From CAG-488 sp963625295 (GTDB taxonomy: Bacteria > Bacillota > Clostridia > Oscillospirales > Acutalibacteraceae), in contig CAVFTC010000052.1 in the NCBI GenBank assembly GCA_963625295.1, positions 1-14,256 of the forward strand: a DNA stretch of 14,256 nt. The letters run 5' to 3'. Positions within the stretch are counted from its first letter, which is position 1. The number at the start of each line of letters is the position of its first letter. Made by a program: the position numbers and the translations under genes. Shown in pieces: positions 6,681 to 13,907 of this stretch. Under the pieces are notes generated by a model, which saw only the letters and a program-made list of their open reading frames with translations, made no database searches and was not told where the DNA came from.

Positions 6681-7646
6681 TTAAAGACAAAGCTTGATGA
6701 TATCCTCAACACTCGCCGTTGCGAGACATTCGACGGTATCCGCTGCACCGTAATAGATTTTTACCTCTCCGTTGTTCTCAAGTATCATTCCGCCCGGGAA
6801 AATAACATCTGTTCTGAAGCCCTCGTCCTTTTCGTGCGGAAGCTCGGCGGCAATAAGCGGTTTATGGTAAATGCCTATTACTTTTGACGGGTCGTCAAGG
6901 CTTAGCAGGGCTATTCCGGCAACATATTGCTTCTGCCATTTATCCTCCCAGCCGTTTTTGCCCCTCGCCGGGTCAACCCAAACGGAATGAAAGGTCGTAA
7001 GCCAACCCTTTTCGGTTTTTATCGGCGGTGCAGCGGGACCTATTTTGCCGTTTGAAAACGGAACATCCTCAACACCCATGACAAGCCTTGAATTTCCCCA
7101 GAATTTCATGTCGGGCGACTGAGACAGCCAGATATCAAAGGTATCTTTTTTTACGCGGGAGTAAACCGGCATCGGTCTTTCAAGCCTTGTATAAAGTCCG
7201 TTGATTTTTTCGGGAAACAAAACCATGTTTCTGTTGTCGGGCAATGTCATTGTTTGAATTTCAAAGTTTTCAAAATCGGTCGTTGACGCAATTCCGCCAC
7301 GAAGCCCGTGCTTTGTGTCAACGGCAAAGCACACATAGCAAACACCGTCAATGACCGTCAATCTCGGGTCGTAGGCTCGTTCAATCTCATCGTTCTCAAG
7401 CATAAAGCAAGGCTTTTCGCAAGCCGTCCAATGAATCCCGTCGTCGCTGTAGGCAAGCCCGATATTCGTTCCATCAAGCCTTTGCTTTTCGTAATCCCCG
7501 TAATCGTTGCGAAACATCATTACATATTTGTCCATGTATTTCACAACGCCGGCGTTGAACACGAGAGCGGCATTATAAGGAATATCCTTGTAGGAAAGAA
7601 TAGGTTTTTCAAGCTTTTTTATTACATCTGAGGTCTTAAATTCCAT
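6681..7646 (-). CDS. GH130 family glycoside phosphorylase (beta-1,4-mannoside type)
   Basis: A 321-residue five-bladed beta-propeller of the GH130 family, near normal length for the shorter members. Characteristic segments are FNAGVVKYMDKYVMMFR (30-46), NIGLAYSDDGIHW (61-73) and DPRLT (93-97), whose Asp93 fits the family's catalytic acid. GPAAPPI and GWLTTFH follow in the middle, with IYYGAAD near the end. Most characterised members split beta-mannosides with phosphate to give mannose 1-phosphate; exact acceptor specificity cannot be read from sequence. There is no signal peptide, so it acts in the cytoplasm on imported sugars. Its Shine-Dalgarno (TGAGG) contains the TGA stop of the gene before it, which suggests translational coupling. 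It is the last gene of the five-gene unit. The GH43 and GH32 families share the fold but not these motifs. Confidence 0.88.
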   Translation of the reverse strand: MEFKTSDVIKKLEKPILSYKDIPYNAALVFNAGVVKYMDKYVMMFRNDYGDYEKQRLDGTNIGLAYSDDGIHWTACEKPCFMLENDEIERAYDPRLTVIDGVCYVCFAVDTKHGLRGGIASTTDFENFEIQTMTLPDNRNMVLFPEKINGLYTRLERPMPVYSRVKKDTFDIWLSQSPDMKFWGNSRLVMGVEDVPFSNGKIGPAAPPIKTEKGWLTTFHSVWVDPARGKNGWEDKWQKQYVAGIALLSLDDPSKVIGIYHKPLIAAELPHEKDEGFRTDVIFPGGMILENNGEVKIYYGAADTVECLATASVEDIIKLCL

Positions 7647-7656
7647 TTTATTAACC

Positions 7657-9123
7657 TCATTTGACGATCGACGAAATTACATTCCAAAGGTATCTTACAG
7701 CCTTGTCAAAGACCTCAAAGATAACATAATAGTCGCCCATAAAGTGCTTGAGTACTCTGTTGAGAGCGTCGGTGCTCAAAAGCGTTTCGGAAGCGTCGAT
7801 ATCGGAATATGTGAAATCGGTCTTTTCAATCGTATATTCGTCAATGAGCTTGTCCTCCTCGACGGTATAGGTTTTGATATTAAATGTTGTGTCTGTGAAC
7901 TCCACCTCCGAATAGATAAGCTCGGGGCTCATGTAGCTGTAGTTTATCCACGAATGGTCATACGGCTCGTCATAAACTCGGTTTTTGCCCGAGGCCGAAG
8001 CTGTTGTGATATAGAGCGTTCCGTCGGGGTCGGTCACCTTGTCGGCGGTATAGTCAAGCTCAACCTTTTCGTTGTTGAGCATATTATATGAGCGGCCGTA
8101 GTAATGCTCATGACCGTCAAAGGCAAGGTCAAATTCAAACTTGTCCATAATTGCGGAATAAACGCCCTGGAGCATATAATTGTCATTGTCAATCGCATGA
8201 TGACCCGTGCCGTAAATATCATGATGAAAAAGTGCGACTCTCCATTTTGCATCGGGATTTGCAAGTATTGCCCTTTCCGCCAGCGCATGACTTTCAAAGA
8301 CATTTGCGTTCGTCGTATTGAAAACGACAAAGAGAACATCGCCATACCTGAACCAATAAGGCGTTCCCGTCTTGCTGGTGGAAACAAGCTGAGAGTTGGG
8401 ATTATTCACATAGTGCTGATATGTCGTGCCCTTGTGGTCATGATTGCCTATGGTCGTAGCCATCGGAAGATTGCGCAATGCCTTGGGTGAGAGCGTAGCC
8501 GCCCATTCCGTTGCGCTTGCGCCCGTCTGCGTCTGGTCGCCGCACGAGATGATGAAGCTTGTATCAGGATACTTCTTCAAGGCAGTGTTGAGCGTTGTGT
8601 TCCAATTTGTGGCGTCCTTGTAGCCTGTTCCGTCGTCAACGGCTGAGCACTGAACATCGCCGATAAGAAGAGCCTTGAAGGAATCCGTAGAGCGGGTTAT
8701 ATAGAAGTTCGGTTCGCTCCAATTATCTTTACCTAAAGAATATGAATAATAATACTTCGTATTCTCCTCAAGTCCCGTTACCGTAACACGGTTAGTCTGC
8801 TGATCATTGTCGGCAAGCGTGATATAACCGCAGAAAATTTTTGCATTCTCCATCTTCTCGTTATCAGCCAGCTTTATCATCGGCAAGGAAAGCTTTCTCT
8901 CGGAATGCCAGTTAAAATTAAGCTCGGTTGCGTCCGCACCGGGAGTAAGCGCAATTTGCGTATTGTCGCCCTCAACAGTGCTCCAATATTCGTCCCATTG
9001 AGCACTTGTCATTGTGTAATCCGGAAGAAGCAGACTTTCGGCTGCGTTAACATTCAAGCCGATGCAGCCCGCAAGCAGAGCAACGGTAAGCAGCACAGAT
9101 ATTATTTTTCTTGTGTGAGTCAT
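7657..9123 (-). CDS. Exported purple-acid-phosphatase-like metallophosphoesterase
   Basis: A 488-residue exported protein. The signal sequence (1-27) ends in NAAES but also holds LLAGC (16-20), so it could be a lipoprotein or a freely secreted protein. A fibronectin-like N-terminal domain (about 35-145, with the YYYSYSLG strand) precedes a calcineurin-like catalytic domain. Its dimetal ligands are visible: Asp156 (GDVQ), Asp196 (CGDQ), Asn227-His228 (GNHD), His300 (FHH) and His338/His340 (GHEH). This arrangement matches bacterial purple acid phosphatase-like enzymes, which hydrolyse phosphate mono- or diesters. The C-terminal 35 residues are hydrophobic/aromatic and may be a surface-association segment. 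I chose the ATG at 9123, preceded by AAAGGGGATC; the longer frame reads into a repeat. The stop is embedded in the GH130 ribosome site. Confidence 0.87.
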   Translation of the reverse strand: MTHTRKIISVLLTVALLAGCIGLNVNAAESLLLPDYTMTSAQWDEYWSTVEGDNTQIALTPGADATELNFNWHSERKLSLPMIKLADNEKMENAKIFCGYITLADNDQQTNRVTVTGLEENTKYYYSYSLGKDNWSEPNFYITRSTDSFKALLIGDVQCSAVDDGTGYKDATNWNTTLNTALKKYPDTSFIISCGDQTQTGASATEWAATLSPKALRNLPMATTIGNHDHKGTTYQHYVNNPNSQLVSTSKTGTPYWFRYGDVLFVVFNTTNANVFESHALAERAILANPDAKWRVALFHHDIYGTGHHAIDNDNYMLQGVYSAIMDKFEFDLAFDGHEHYYGRSYNMLNNEKVELDYTADKVTDPDGTLYITTASASGKNRVYDEPYDHSWINYSYMSPELIYSEVEFTDTTFNIKTYTVEEDKLIDEYTIEKTDFTYSDIDASETLLSTDALNRVLKHFMGDYYVIFEVFDKAVRYLWNVISSIVK

Positions 9124-9140
9124 TACGATCCCCTTTCTAT

Positions 9141-9178
9141 TAAGGCAATACCGCACATTTGAGGTGTGCGGTATTTAT
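9141..9178. repeat. Minimal hairpin copy of the GGCAATACCGCACA repeat
   Basis: AATACCGCACA (9147-9157) and TGTGCGGTATT (9165-9175) form a perfect 11 bp stem with a 7-base loop; GGC precedes the left arm but has been lost from the right end. It occupies most of the gap between the propeller gene stop (TAG at 9179-9181) and the ribosome site of the next gene. There is no T-run on the minus strand. It could be a transcript-processing or stability hairpin inside the operon. Confidence 0.75.
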
Positions 9179-10048
9179 CTATACATTCCATTTATAATGT
9201 CTGAGGTTGGAGTCAATAAACAATGCACCGACATCAAGAGCATGTATAACTGTTCCGTCCTCCATCGGACAAACCGTCACATCCTCGCCTTCTCCGCCGA
9301 AGTTATCGATCCACTTCCATTGATACATTATTCTGTCAAAAAGCTTTTCGGTTCTGCCGGTCTTGACATCGATCGAATAAACCGCTCTTGTGCTGTCATT
9401 TGTACCGACATAAAGCTTACCTCCGTAAACCTCGCCGCCCTGTATGGCGTCGATCGGGGCTGAAAGTGTAATTTCACCGGTATATTCAAATGTTTCGAGG
9501 TCGAAGCAATAGATCACCTCAGCAGTCTTGCTGTATGAGGAATAGAGCAAGCCGTTTGCCGCATCGACGCTGACCCACGGAATACCTCTTGAAAGATACT
9601 CTGTCGGCATTTCATGCGCTTCGCCCGTAAATTCGAGAGTTTCGGCATCATAGAGCGCAATCACCGGATGATTCCAAGCCTTACTATCCTCAAGCGAGGC
9701 ATAAATAAGGCCGTTAAAGTAGCTTATTCCACCGATATGCTTCGAATTGTATTTCTCAACAAGCTCATCGGTCAACGCCTTGTAGTTGTAGGCATAAACC
9801 GTTTGATTGTCAAAGCCGATCTTAACAAGCGAGGTCTTGCCGCTGAAGTACCAATACTCGCCGTCGGTCGTAACGCCCTGAGCACGCTCAAGAGTTTCAA
9901 GTCCTACGACCTTTGAATTGGACTCATATTTGTAAATATCACCGTTGAAAAAGCCGTTCAAGCCGTTGCTCAAGGTCATTAAAAGAGCGATAAGCACGGC
10001 GAAGACCCTATAAAAAAGCGATTTCGCAAAATTGTAGATTGAAAGCAT
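9179..10048 (-). CDS. Exported or membrane-anchored beta-propeller-like protein
   Basis: A 289-residue protein with a hydrophobic N-terminal segment (about 12-33, VFAVLIALLMTLSN) serving as a signal peptide or anchor. The rest is made of repeating short beta strands with alternating landmarks (GVTTDGEYWYFSG, GGISYFNGLIYAS, VDAANGLLYSSY, GGEVYGGKLYVGT), spaced roughly 40-50 residues apart, as in a propeller of blade repeats. I see no catalytic motif and no named family fits with confidence; it may bind a ligand or assemble with its exported neighbours. AAGGAG lies seven bases before the ATG, and the stop of the upstream hydrolase gene is the TAA of that TAAGGAG, so the two are translationally coupled. 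The stop codon is four bases from an intergenic repeat. Confidence 0.75.
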   Translation of the reverse strand: MLSIYNFAKSLFYRVFAVLIALLMTLSNGLNGFFNGDIYKYESNSKVVGLETLERAQGVTTDGEYWYFSGKTSLVKIGFDNQTVYAYNYKALTDELVEKYNSKHIGGISYFNGLIYASLEDSKAWNHPVIALYDAETLEFTGEAHEMPTEYLSRGIPWVSVDAANGLLYSSYSKTAEVIYCFDLETFEYTGEITLSAPIDAIQGGEVYGGKLYVGTNDSTRAVYSIDVKTGRTEKLFDRIMYQWKWIDNFGGEGEDVTVCPMEDGTVIHALDVGALFIDSNLRHYKWNV

Positions 10049-10060
10049 TGCTCTATCTCC

Positions 10061-10996
10061 TTATTTTACAGCGCTGTCGCAGAAGCCGATAACATCGTCA
10101 TAAACATGCTGTCTGTCAAGCTCGTTGAGTATCTCGTGTCTGTCATCCTTGTAGAGCTTACACTGAACATTGTTATGTCCCGTTGACTTGAGCTTCCCGA
10201 ACACCTCGTTTACACCCTTTGAATATGCGCCGACGGGATCCTCCTCACCTGCGATGAGAAGAATTTTAAGCTCCTTCGGAACCTTTCTGTACCAGCCGTC
10301 CGAAGAAACGGAATCCAGAAGCTCAAACATATTTTTGTAGCCCGAAGCCGTAAAGAGGAAGCCGCAATCGTCATTTCTGATGTACCAATCGACATTTTCG
10401 GTATTCCTTGAAAGCCAGTCAAACGGCGTTCTGCCCTGAGTGCGCTTATTGTATGTGCCGAAAGCAATTTTATCAATAAGCTTGCTCGGATGCTTTTCGC
10501 CCTTAACCTTTGATATGAGAGAAGCGACGAGAATTCCTGCGCCCGCTCCCGGATTTTTACCGCTTGTTCCGCAAATCACGGCGGCGATAACATCATCGGC
10601 ATATTTTGTGATATAGCTCCTTGTGACGAATGAGCCCATGCTGTGACCGAAGATTATAACCGGCTTTTTGAACTCATCCTTTGCGATAAGGGTGAGCTGA
10701 TGAGCGTCGTCAACGAAGCCCTTTCCGAAGGCATTTTTTTCGCCGCCGAAATAGCCCTTGACTCCGTCCTGCGCAACGGATTTGCCGTGACCGATATGAT
10801 CGTTCATGATGAACGCAAAGCCTGCATTGCAAAGAGCGGTTGCAAATTCCTCATATCTCTCGCCGAATTCCGCCATACCGTGAACGCCCTGAACAACGGC
10901 CTTAATCTTGCCGTCGGCAGGTGCCCAGCTTCTTGCAAAAATATCAGCCACACCCGTGGCAGAAGGATAGGAATACTCTTTTCTGACGATTTCCAT
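10061..10996 (-). CDS. Alpha/beta-hydrolase, monoacylglycerol lipase/lysophospholipase-like
   Basis: A 311-residue cytosolic alpha/beta-hydrolase of the monoacylglycerol lipase (Hydrolase_4) group. The oxyanion region is VHGMAEFGERY (38-48), followed by DHIGHGKS (66-73), the nucleophile elbow GHSMG with Ser119, the acid Asp253 in GEEDPVG, and His287 in DDRHE. All three triad members are in the expected order and spacing. There is no signal peptide. Such enzymes hydrolyse acylglycerols, lysophospholipids or other carboxyl esters; the substrate is unknown here. The ATG is supported by AGGAGG seven bases upstream. It stands second in the five-gene unit between two exported phosphoesterase/propeller genes, which hints at handling of an esterified or lipid-linked substrate; this is inference. 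Confidence 0.88.
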   Translation of the reverse strand: MEIVRKEYSYPSATGVADIFARSWAPADGKIKAVVQGVHGMAEFGERYEEFATALCNAGFAFIMNDHIGHGKSVAQDGVKGYFGGEKNAFGKGFVDDAHQLTLIAKDEFKKPVIIFGHSMGSFVTRSYITKYADDVIAAVICGTSGKNPGAGAGILVASLISKVKGEKHPSKLIDKIAFGTYNKRTQGRTPFDWLSRNTENVDWYIRNDDCGFLFTASGYKNMFELLDSVSSDGWYRKVPKELKILLIAGEEDPVGAYSKGVNEVFGKLKSTGHNNVQCKLYKDDRHEILNELDRQHVYDDVIGFCDSAVK

Positions 10997-11035
10997 AAAA
11001 CGCCCTCCTGATAAAATTATAATGCTTGAGGCATG

Positions 11036-11062
11036 TGCACAATTTGTGCGGTATTGTCTTTA
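11036..11062. repeat. One-ended copy of the ACAATACCGCACA repeat
   Basis: On the minus strand TAAAGACAATACCGCACAAA starts with the stop codon of the metallophosphoesterase gene (11060-11062). A small palindrome, GCACAATTTGTGC (11037-11049), closes the element. The opposite long arm is missing. It lies about 40 bp before the hydrolase start. Confidence 0.6.
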
Positions 11063-12046
11063 TTCTACCGGGATATCAATATCGTAATCCGGAATATAAA
11101 CTCCCTTTGCAAAGTTTCTTGCTCTGAAAAGAACATGATTGTCATAAACCTCCATTACGAAGCCTATGCCGTTGTCGTTACATTCGCCGTCCTTGTTGTC
11201 AATGGTAAGCGACGGAAGGTTAATTGAATGGAAGCTGCCGATTTTTTCATATGTATACTGACCGATTCCGGTGTGAAGATGACCTGTAATAAGGAAAACA
11301 TTGTCGTATTTATTAAGGAAATATTTGAGCGAATCGGACTGATCGCCTACCGAGCCTGCGGAATCGATCGGGCTGTTCCATGTGTCGGGAAGTCCGTGAG
11401 TCAGCTTAAGCGGCTGATGGATCATAACAAAAATGGGCTTTCCGCTTTTTGAAGCTTCGGTAAGCTGTGCATCAAGCCAACAAAGCTGAGCCTCGCTGAT
11501 ATATGACTCTTCAAACTCGGTTCTGTCCGTTCCGAGAACGATAAACTTATAGCCGTTGATTTCATACGAGTAATGGAGTGCCTCCATTGTGAAATCGCTG
11601 CCTACAGATTTGTTGAGCGTGTTTGTAAAGCCGGTAAAGTTCTTAACGGTGGCTTTGTAGCTGAGCTTGAGCCTTACATCATGGTTTCCAACCGTGTTAA
11701 GGAAGCATTTCGTTCTCGCTCCGGCAAGCTTCTCGGCAACATACTGATATTCGCAAAGAAGTCCGTTTTCGGCGATATCACCTGCGTTAAGAATGGCGTC
11801 AACCTTACCGTCAACATTGTATGTAACATCCTCGCAAGCGGCGTCAAAAAACTTTGCACGCTTAATGATATAGTTGGAGAACTGAGGATCTGCCCACATA
11901 ACGGCAGTAAGATTTGCTCCCGTCTGCTCATTCGTCTGAATCGGGTCATCGTTAGACGGACCGACATACGGGGTTAATGTGTAGGAGATGGCAATAATAA
12001 TTGTCATCAGCTTATAAGCGATGCGTGAAAATAAAGTGGTTTTCAA
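11060..12046 (-). CDS. Exported calcineurin-like metallophosphoesterase
   Basis: A 328-residue protein with an N-terminal hydrophobic signal/anchor (about 8-28, YKLMTIIIAISYTL) and one calcineurin-like domain. Metal-ligand motifs are Asp53 (ADPQ, with Gln where many members have His), Asp90 (AGDIAENG), Asn121-His122 (GNHD), His210 (MIHQP) and His256/His258 (GHLH). It therefore probably hydrolyses a phosphate ester outside the membrane; the substrate is unknown. The start is not obvious: the frame is open to an ATG at 12121 inside a repeat, but AGGAAGGTG lies six bases before a TTG at 12046 that begins the signal sequence directly (KTTLFSRIAYK), so I use TTG. It is the first gene of the five-gene unit and is not closely similar to the second phosphoesterase of the unit, which has an extra N-terminal domain. 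Confidence 0.85.
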   Translation of the reverse strand: MKTTLFSRIAYKLMTIIIAISYTLTPYVGPSNDDPIQTNEQTGANLTAVMWADPQFSNYIIKRAKFFDAACEDVTYNVDGKVDAILNAGDIAENGLLCEYQYVAEKLAGARTKCFLNTVGNHDVRLKLSYKATVKNFTGFTNTLNKSVGSDFTMEALHYSYEINGYKFIVLGTDRTEFEESYISEAQLCWLDAQLTEASKSGKPIFVMIHQPLKLTHGLPDTWNSPIDSAGSVGDQSDSLKYFLNKYDNVFLITGHLHTGIGQYTYEKIGSFHSINLPSLTIDNKDGECNDNGIGFVMEVYDNHVLFRARNFAKGVYIPDYDIDIPVE

Positions 12047-12072
12047 AAGATACACCTTCCTGTGGTTATTAT

Positions 12073-12140
12073 AAGGCAACACCGCACAAATCACGGTGCA
12101 AGCCTTGCGTAATTCGCACACTCAGATTGTGCGAACTGTT
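12073..12140. repeat. 68 bp internally deleted copy of the repeat, in the operon leader
   Basis: The left part (GGCAACACCGCACA, then GTGCAAGCCTTGCG) aligns with bases 1-34 of the 160 bp copy, and the right part (TTCGCACACTCAGATTGTGCG) with about 127-152, so the central 90 bp are missing. The extreme right end has diverged (AACTG in place of GTATTGCC). It lies between the promoter at 12147-12175 and the TTG start at 12046, so it would be transcribed as part of the 5' leader. Confidence 0.72.
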
Positions 12141-12146
12141 TGAATA

Positions 12147-12175
12147 ATTTTAACACGAAAAAAATAATATGTCAA
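12147..12175 (-). promoter_or_regulatory. Sigma-A type promoter of the five-gene unit
   Basis: Minus strand TTGACA (12170-12175), 17 bp spacer, TAAAAT (12147-12152). The transcript would begin just before the 68 bp repeat and give a leader of about 95 bases ahead of the TTG start. Confidence 0.75.
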
Positions 12176-12192
12176 TTTTATTTGTGCAAAAT

Positions 12193-12210
12193 TAAGGCAA
12201 CACGGCATTA
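12193..12210. repeat. Fragment of the TAAGGCAACACC repeat end
   Basis: TAAGGCAACACGGCATTA on the plus strand matches one repeat end with one changed base (ACGG for ACCG). No inverted partner is visible, so it is a decayed or solitary end, between the SecB-like gene terminator and the next promoter. Confidence 0.45.
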
Positions 12211-12225
12211 TTGGATAATTATGTT

Positions 12226-12257
12226 AAAAAAAATCCGCAGTCAAAATCAACTGCGGA
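12226..12257 (-). terminator. Strong intrinsic terminator after the SecB-like gene
   Basis: On the minus strand TCCGCAG, a 10-base loop, CTGCGGA and then eight Ts, nine bases after the stop codon at 12266. Confidence 0.88.
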
Positions 12258-12265
12258 AAATTTTA

Positions 12266-12664
12266 TCAGTTCTGTTTATTGGGATTATCGAAGCGGTAGA
12301 TTTCACGGTTTTCGATATCCATATCCGGTATCATTATAGGCTGAATACCTGCGTTAGCGGTTATTGTTGTAATAAACGCCCTTGCATACGGGAAAAGCTC
12401 CTTATAGGTCTGAATATGGATAAGCTCCCTTGCGAGATCGTCGGGATAAGAGAAGATTCCGGCAAGAACAAGCTTAACCGAGAAAAGCTCCGGGTTTTCC
12501 TTGTCCGTGATGGTAACGGTAAATTTACCCTCACAGATATTGTTGTTGGTGTATCTTACATTGTACGAGTAGCTGTTCTTCAGCTCGATTTTAGTATTGC
12601 CCTTAATTTTATTAACAAACTGAATTTCATCAATTTTGTATGCGTTGAGCTTAAGATCTTTCAT
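12266..12664 (-). CDS. SecB-like export chaperone
   Basis: A 132-residue cytoplasmic protein with the pattern of the SecB fold. The first half (about 1-60) is strand-rich (KIDEIQFVNK, NVRYTNN, GKFTVTITDKENPELFSVKLVLAGIF); the second half has the helix PDDLARELIHIQTYKELFPY and then ARAFITTITANAGIQPIMIP. The (E)LFPYAR...I...GIQP segment is the hallmark of SecB and SecB-like proteins. SecB holds unfolded preproteins for SecA in proteobacteria; the relatives in Firmicutes are less well understood, and some SecB-like proteins work with toxin-antitoxin modules. No toxin or antitoxin gene is next to it here. I chose the ATG at 12664, preceded by AAAGGGGG; the longer frame reads into the promoter. 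It is monocistronic, with its own promoter and terminator. Confidence 0.75.
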   Translation of the reverse strand: MKDLKLNAYKIDEIQFVNKIKGNTKIELKNSYSYNVRYTNNNICEGKFTVTITDKENPELFSVKLVLAGIFSYPDDLARELIHIQTYKELFPYARAFITTITANAGIQPIMIPDMDIENREIYRFDNPNKQN

Positions 12665-12687
12665 TGTAAAGTCCCCCTTTGCCATAT

Positions 12688-12716
12688 ATTTTAACACAAG
12701 GAAAGACATTTTACAA
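12688..12716 (-). promoter_or_regulatory. Probable promoter of the SecB-like gene
   Basis: Minus strand TTGTAA (12711-12716), 17 bp spacer, TAAAAT (12688-12693), about 25 bp before the start at 12664. The -35 matches four of six and the -10 five of six consensus bases. It sits just after the microprotein stop. Confidence 0.6.
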
Positions 12717-12719
12717 GTG

Positions 12720-12878
12720 TTATTTTTTCATCGCCGAAACAATGCACACACCCGAAAGAACGGTGTTTATCACAGCAGCCGCAACCAAAACATATTTTGC
12801 AGCTCCGAGCACGGTAAGAAGCGTGCAGTCGTATTTTGCCATCTTCATAAAGAGCTTTGCATAATGTGAATTTTTCAT
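12720..12878 (-). CDS. 52-residue membrane microprotein coupled to spoVAD
   Basis: The frame reads MKNSHYAKLFMKMAKYD, then a hydrophobic stretch of about 30 residues (about 18-48, with LGAAKYVLVAAAVINTV) and ends SAMKK. It is a probable single-pass or hairpin membrane protein with basic ends. Support for a real gene: its ATG (12876-12878) overlaps the spoVAD TGA as ATGA, GGGAGG lies about eight bases upstream inside spoVAD, and a promoter for the next gene begins only after its stop. The coupling suggests fixed stoichiometry with SpoVAD, and hence a possible role in the forespore membrane; that is inference. It is not SpoVAE, which is about twice as long with several helices. I do not recognise a family. 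Confidence 0.75.
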   Translation of the reverse strand: MKNSHYAKLFMKMAKYDCTLLTVLGAAKYVLVAAAVINTVLSGVCIVSAMKK

Positions 12879-13888
12879 GTCCTACCTCCCGTCAGTAGAA
12901 TTCCGTGAGCAATTCCGGGAATACTCTCCCCTTGAAACGGCGAAACTGCGGATAGAAGCGCACCCGTCGCAACGACGAGCACCCTATGAAGCTTTCCTGC
13001 GCTCAACTCGCTCATAATCTTTGAACATAATATACTTGCACAGCAGCCGCAGCCGCTTCCGCCGGAATGAACATCCTGCTCATCGGGGTAATACATCATA
13101 AGCCCCGTATCGTTATGCTTCTCTCTTATATCAATGTTAAATTCCTTTTCAAGCAGGTCATACAAAAGCTCGGAGCCGACCCTTCCGAGATCGCCGGTTA
13201 GGATCAGGTCATAATTGTCGGCAGAGGTCTGTGTCTCGGTCAAAAATGCCGCTATTGTGTCTGCGGCGGCAGGAGCCATTGCAGCGCCCATATTTCCGGC
13301 GTCCACAATCCCCTTATCGACCATTTTACCGAGGATCGCTTTTTCAATGCGAGGACTGTTCCTTTCCGGCTGCGAGGATATCATCACCGCCCCTGCGCCC
13401 GTAACAGTCCATTGAGCTGTCGGCGGACGCTGACCGCCGTATTCAAGCGGAAATCTGAATTGCTTTTCCGCCGAGCAAAAATGGGACGAGGTCGAGGATA
13501 CGGCAATGTCCATCTTACCCGAATCGACAAAAACAGCAGCGTTTATCATCGCAAGAACCGAGGTCGAGCATGCGCCGTAAACTCCGAAATACGGAATCCC
13601 GAATTCACGAATGCCGAATGCCGAGCCTGTGCATTGATTTATCAGATCTCCGGCAAAGATTCCGTCAATTTCTTCGCTCTTTTTTCCCGATTTGTCAAGT
13701 ACAAGTCCTACAGCAACCTTTTGAATATGGCTTTCCGCCTTCTCCCATGTGTCGAGTCCGCAGCGGTCATCGGAAAGAACCATATCGAAGCATTTTCCGA
13801 GAGGCCCCTCCCCTTCTTTTTTCCCGACGACCGCCGCATAGGCTATAACACTCGGCCTGTTTTCAAACTCAATTATTCTTCCGCTCAT
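12875..13888 (-). CDS. spoVAD: Stage V sporulation protein AD
   Basis: SpoVAD takes part in moving dipicolinic acid into the developing spore, and binds it. The 337-residue protein matches the usual length (about 338) and has a thiolase-like fold. Visible landmarks are the conserved FENRPSVIAYAAVVGKKEGEGPLG start (8-31), AGDLINQC (79-86), the thiolase-type cysteine in YGACSTS (Cys107), the RPPTAQWTVTGAGA region (154-167), TGDLGRVGS (231-239) and HSGGSGCGCCAS (274-285). The ATG at 13888 has GGGGAT about seven bases upstream. In most spore formers it lies between spoVAC and spoVAE; here the upstream gene (19 bp away) is an unrelated AT-rich frame and the downstream gene is a 52-residue membrane protein. 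No forespore sigma-G promoter is obvious in the short gap. Confidence 0.95.
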   Translation of the reverse strand: MSGRIIEFENRPSVIAYAAVVGKKEGEGPLGKCFDMVLSDDRCGLDTWEKAESHIQKVAVGLVLDKSGKKSEEIDGIFAGDLINQCTGSAFGIREFGIPYFGVYGACSTSVLAMINAAVFVDSGKMDIAVSSTSSHFCSAEKQFRFPLEYGGQRPPTAQWTVTGAGAVMISSQPERNSPRIEKAILGKMVDKGIVDAGNMGAAMAPAAADTIAAFLTETQTSADNYDLILTGDLGRVGSELLYDLLEKEFNIDIREKHNDTGLMMYYPDEQDVHSGGSGCGCCASILCSKIMSELSAGKLHRVLVVATGALLSAVSPFQGESIPGIAHGILLTGGRT

Positions 13889-13907
13889 TCATTTATCCCC
13901 GATTATC

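Noticed and set aside
9141..9178. Repeat hairpin as a rho-independent terminator
   Set aside because: The 11 bp stem is good but no T-run follows on the transcribed (minus) strand, and the gene after it appears to be in the same operon.
11060..12046. The two phosphoesterases as a recent tandem duplication
   Set aside because: They share only the metal-binding motifs of the superfamily; lengths, the N-terminal domain and the sequence between motifs differ.
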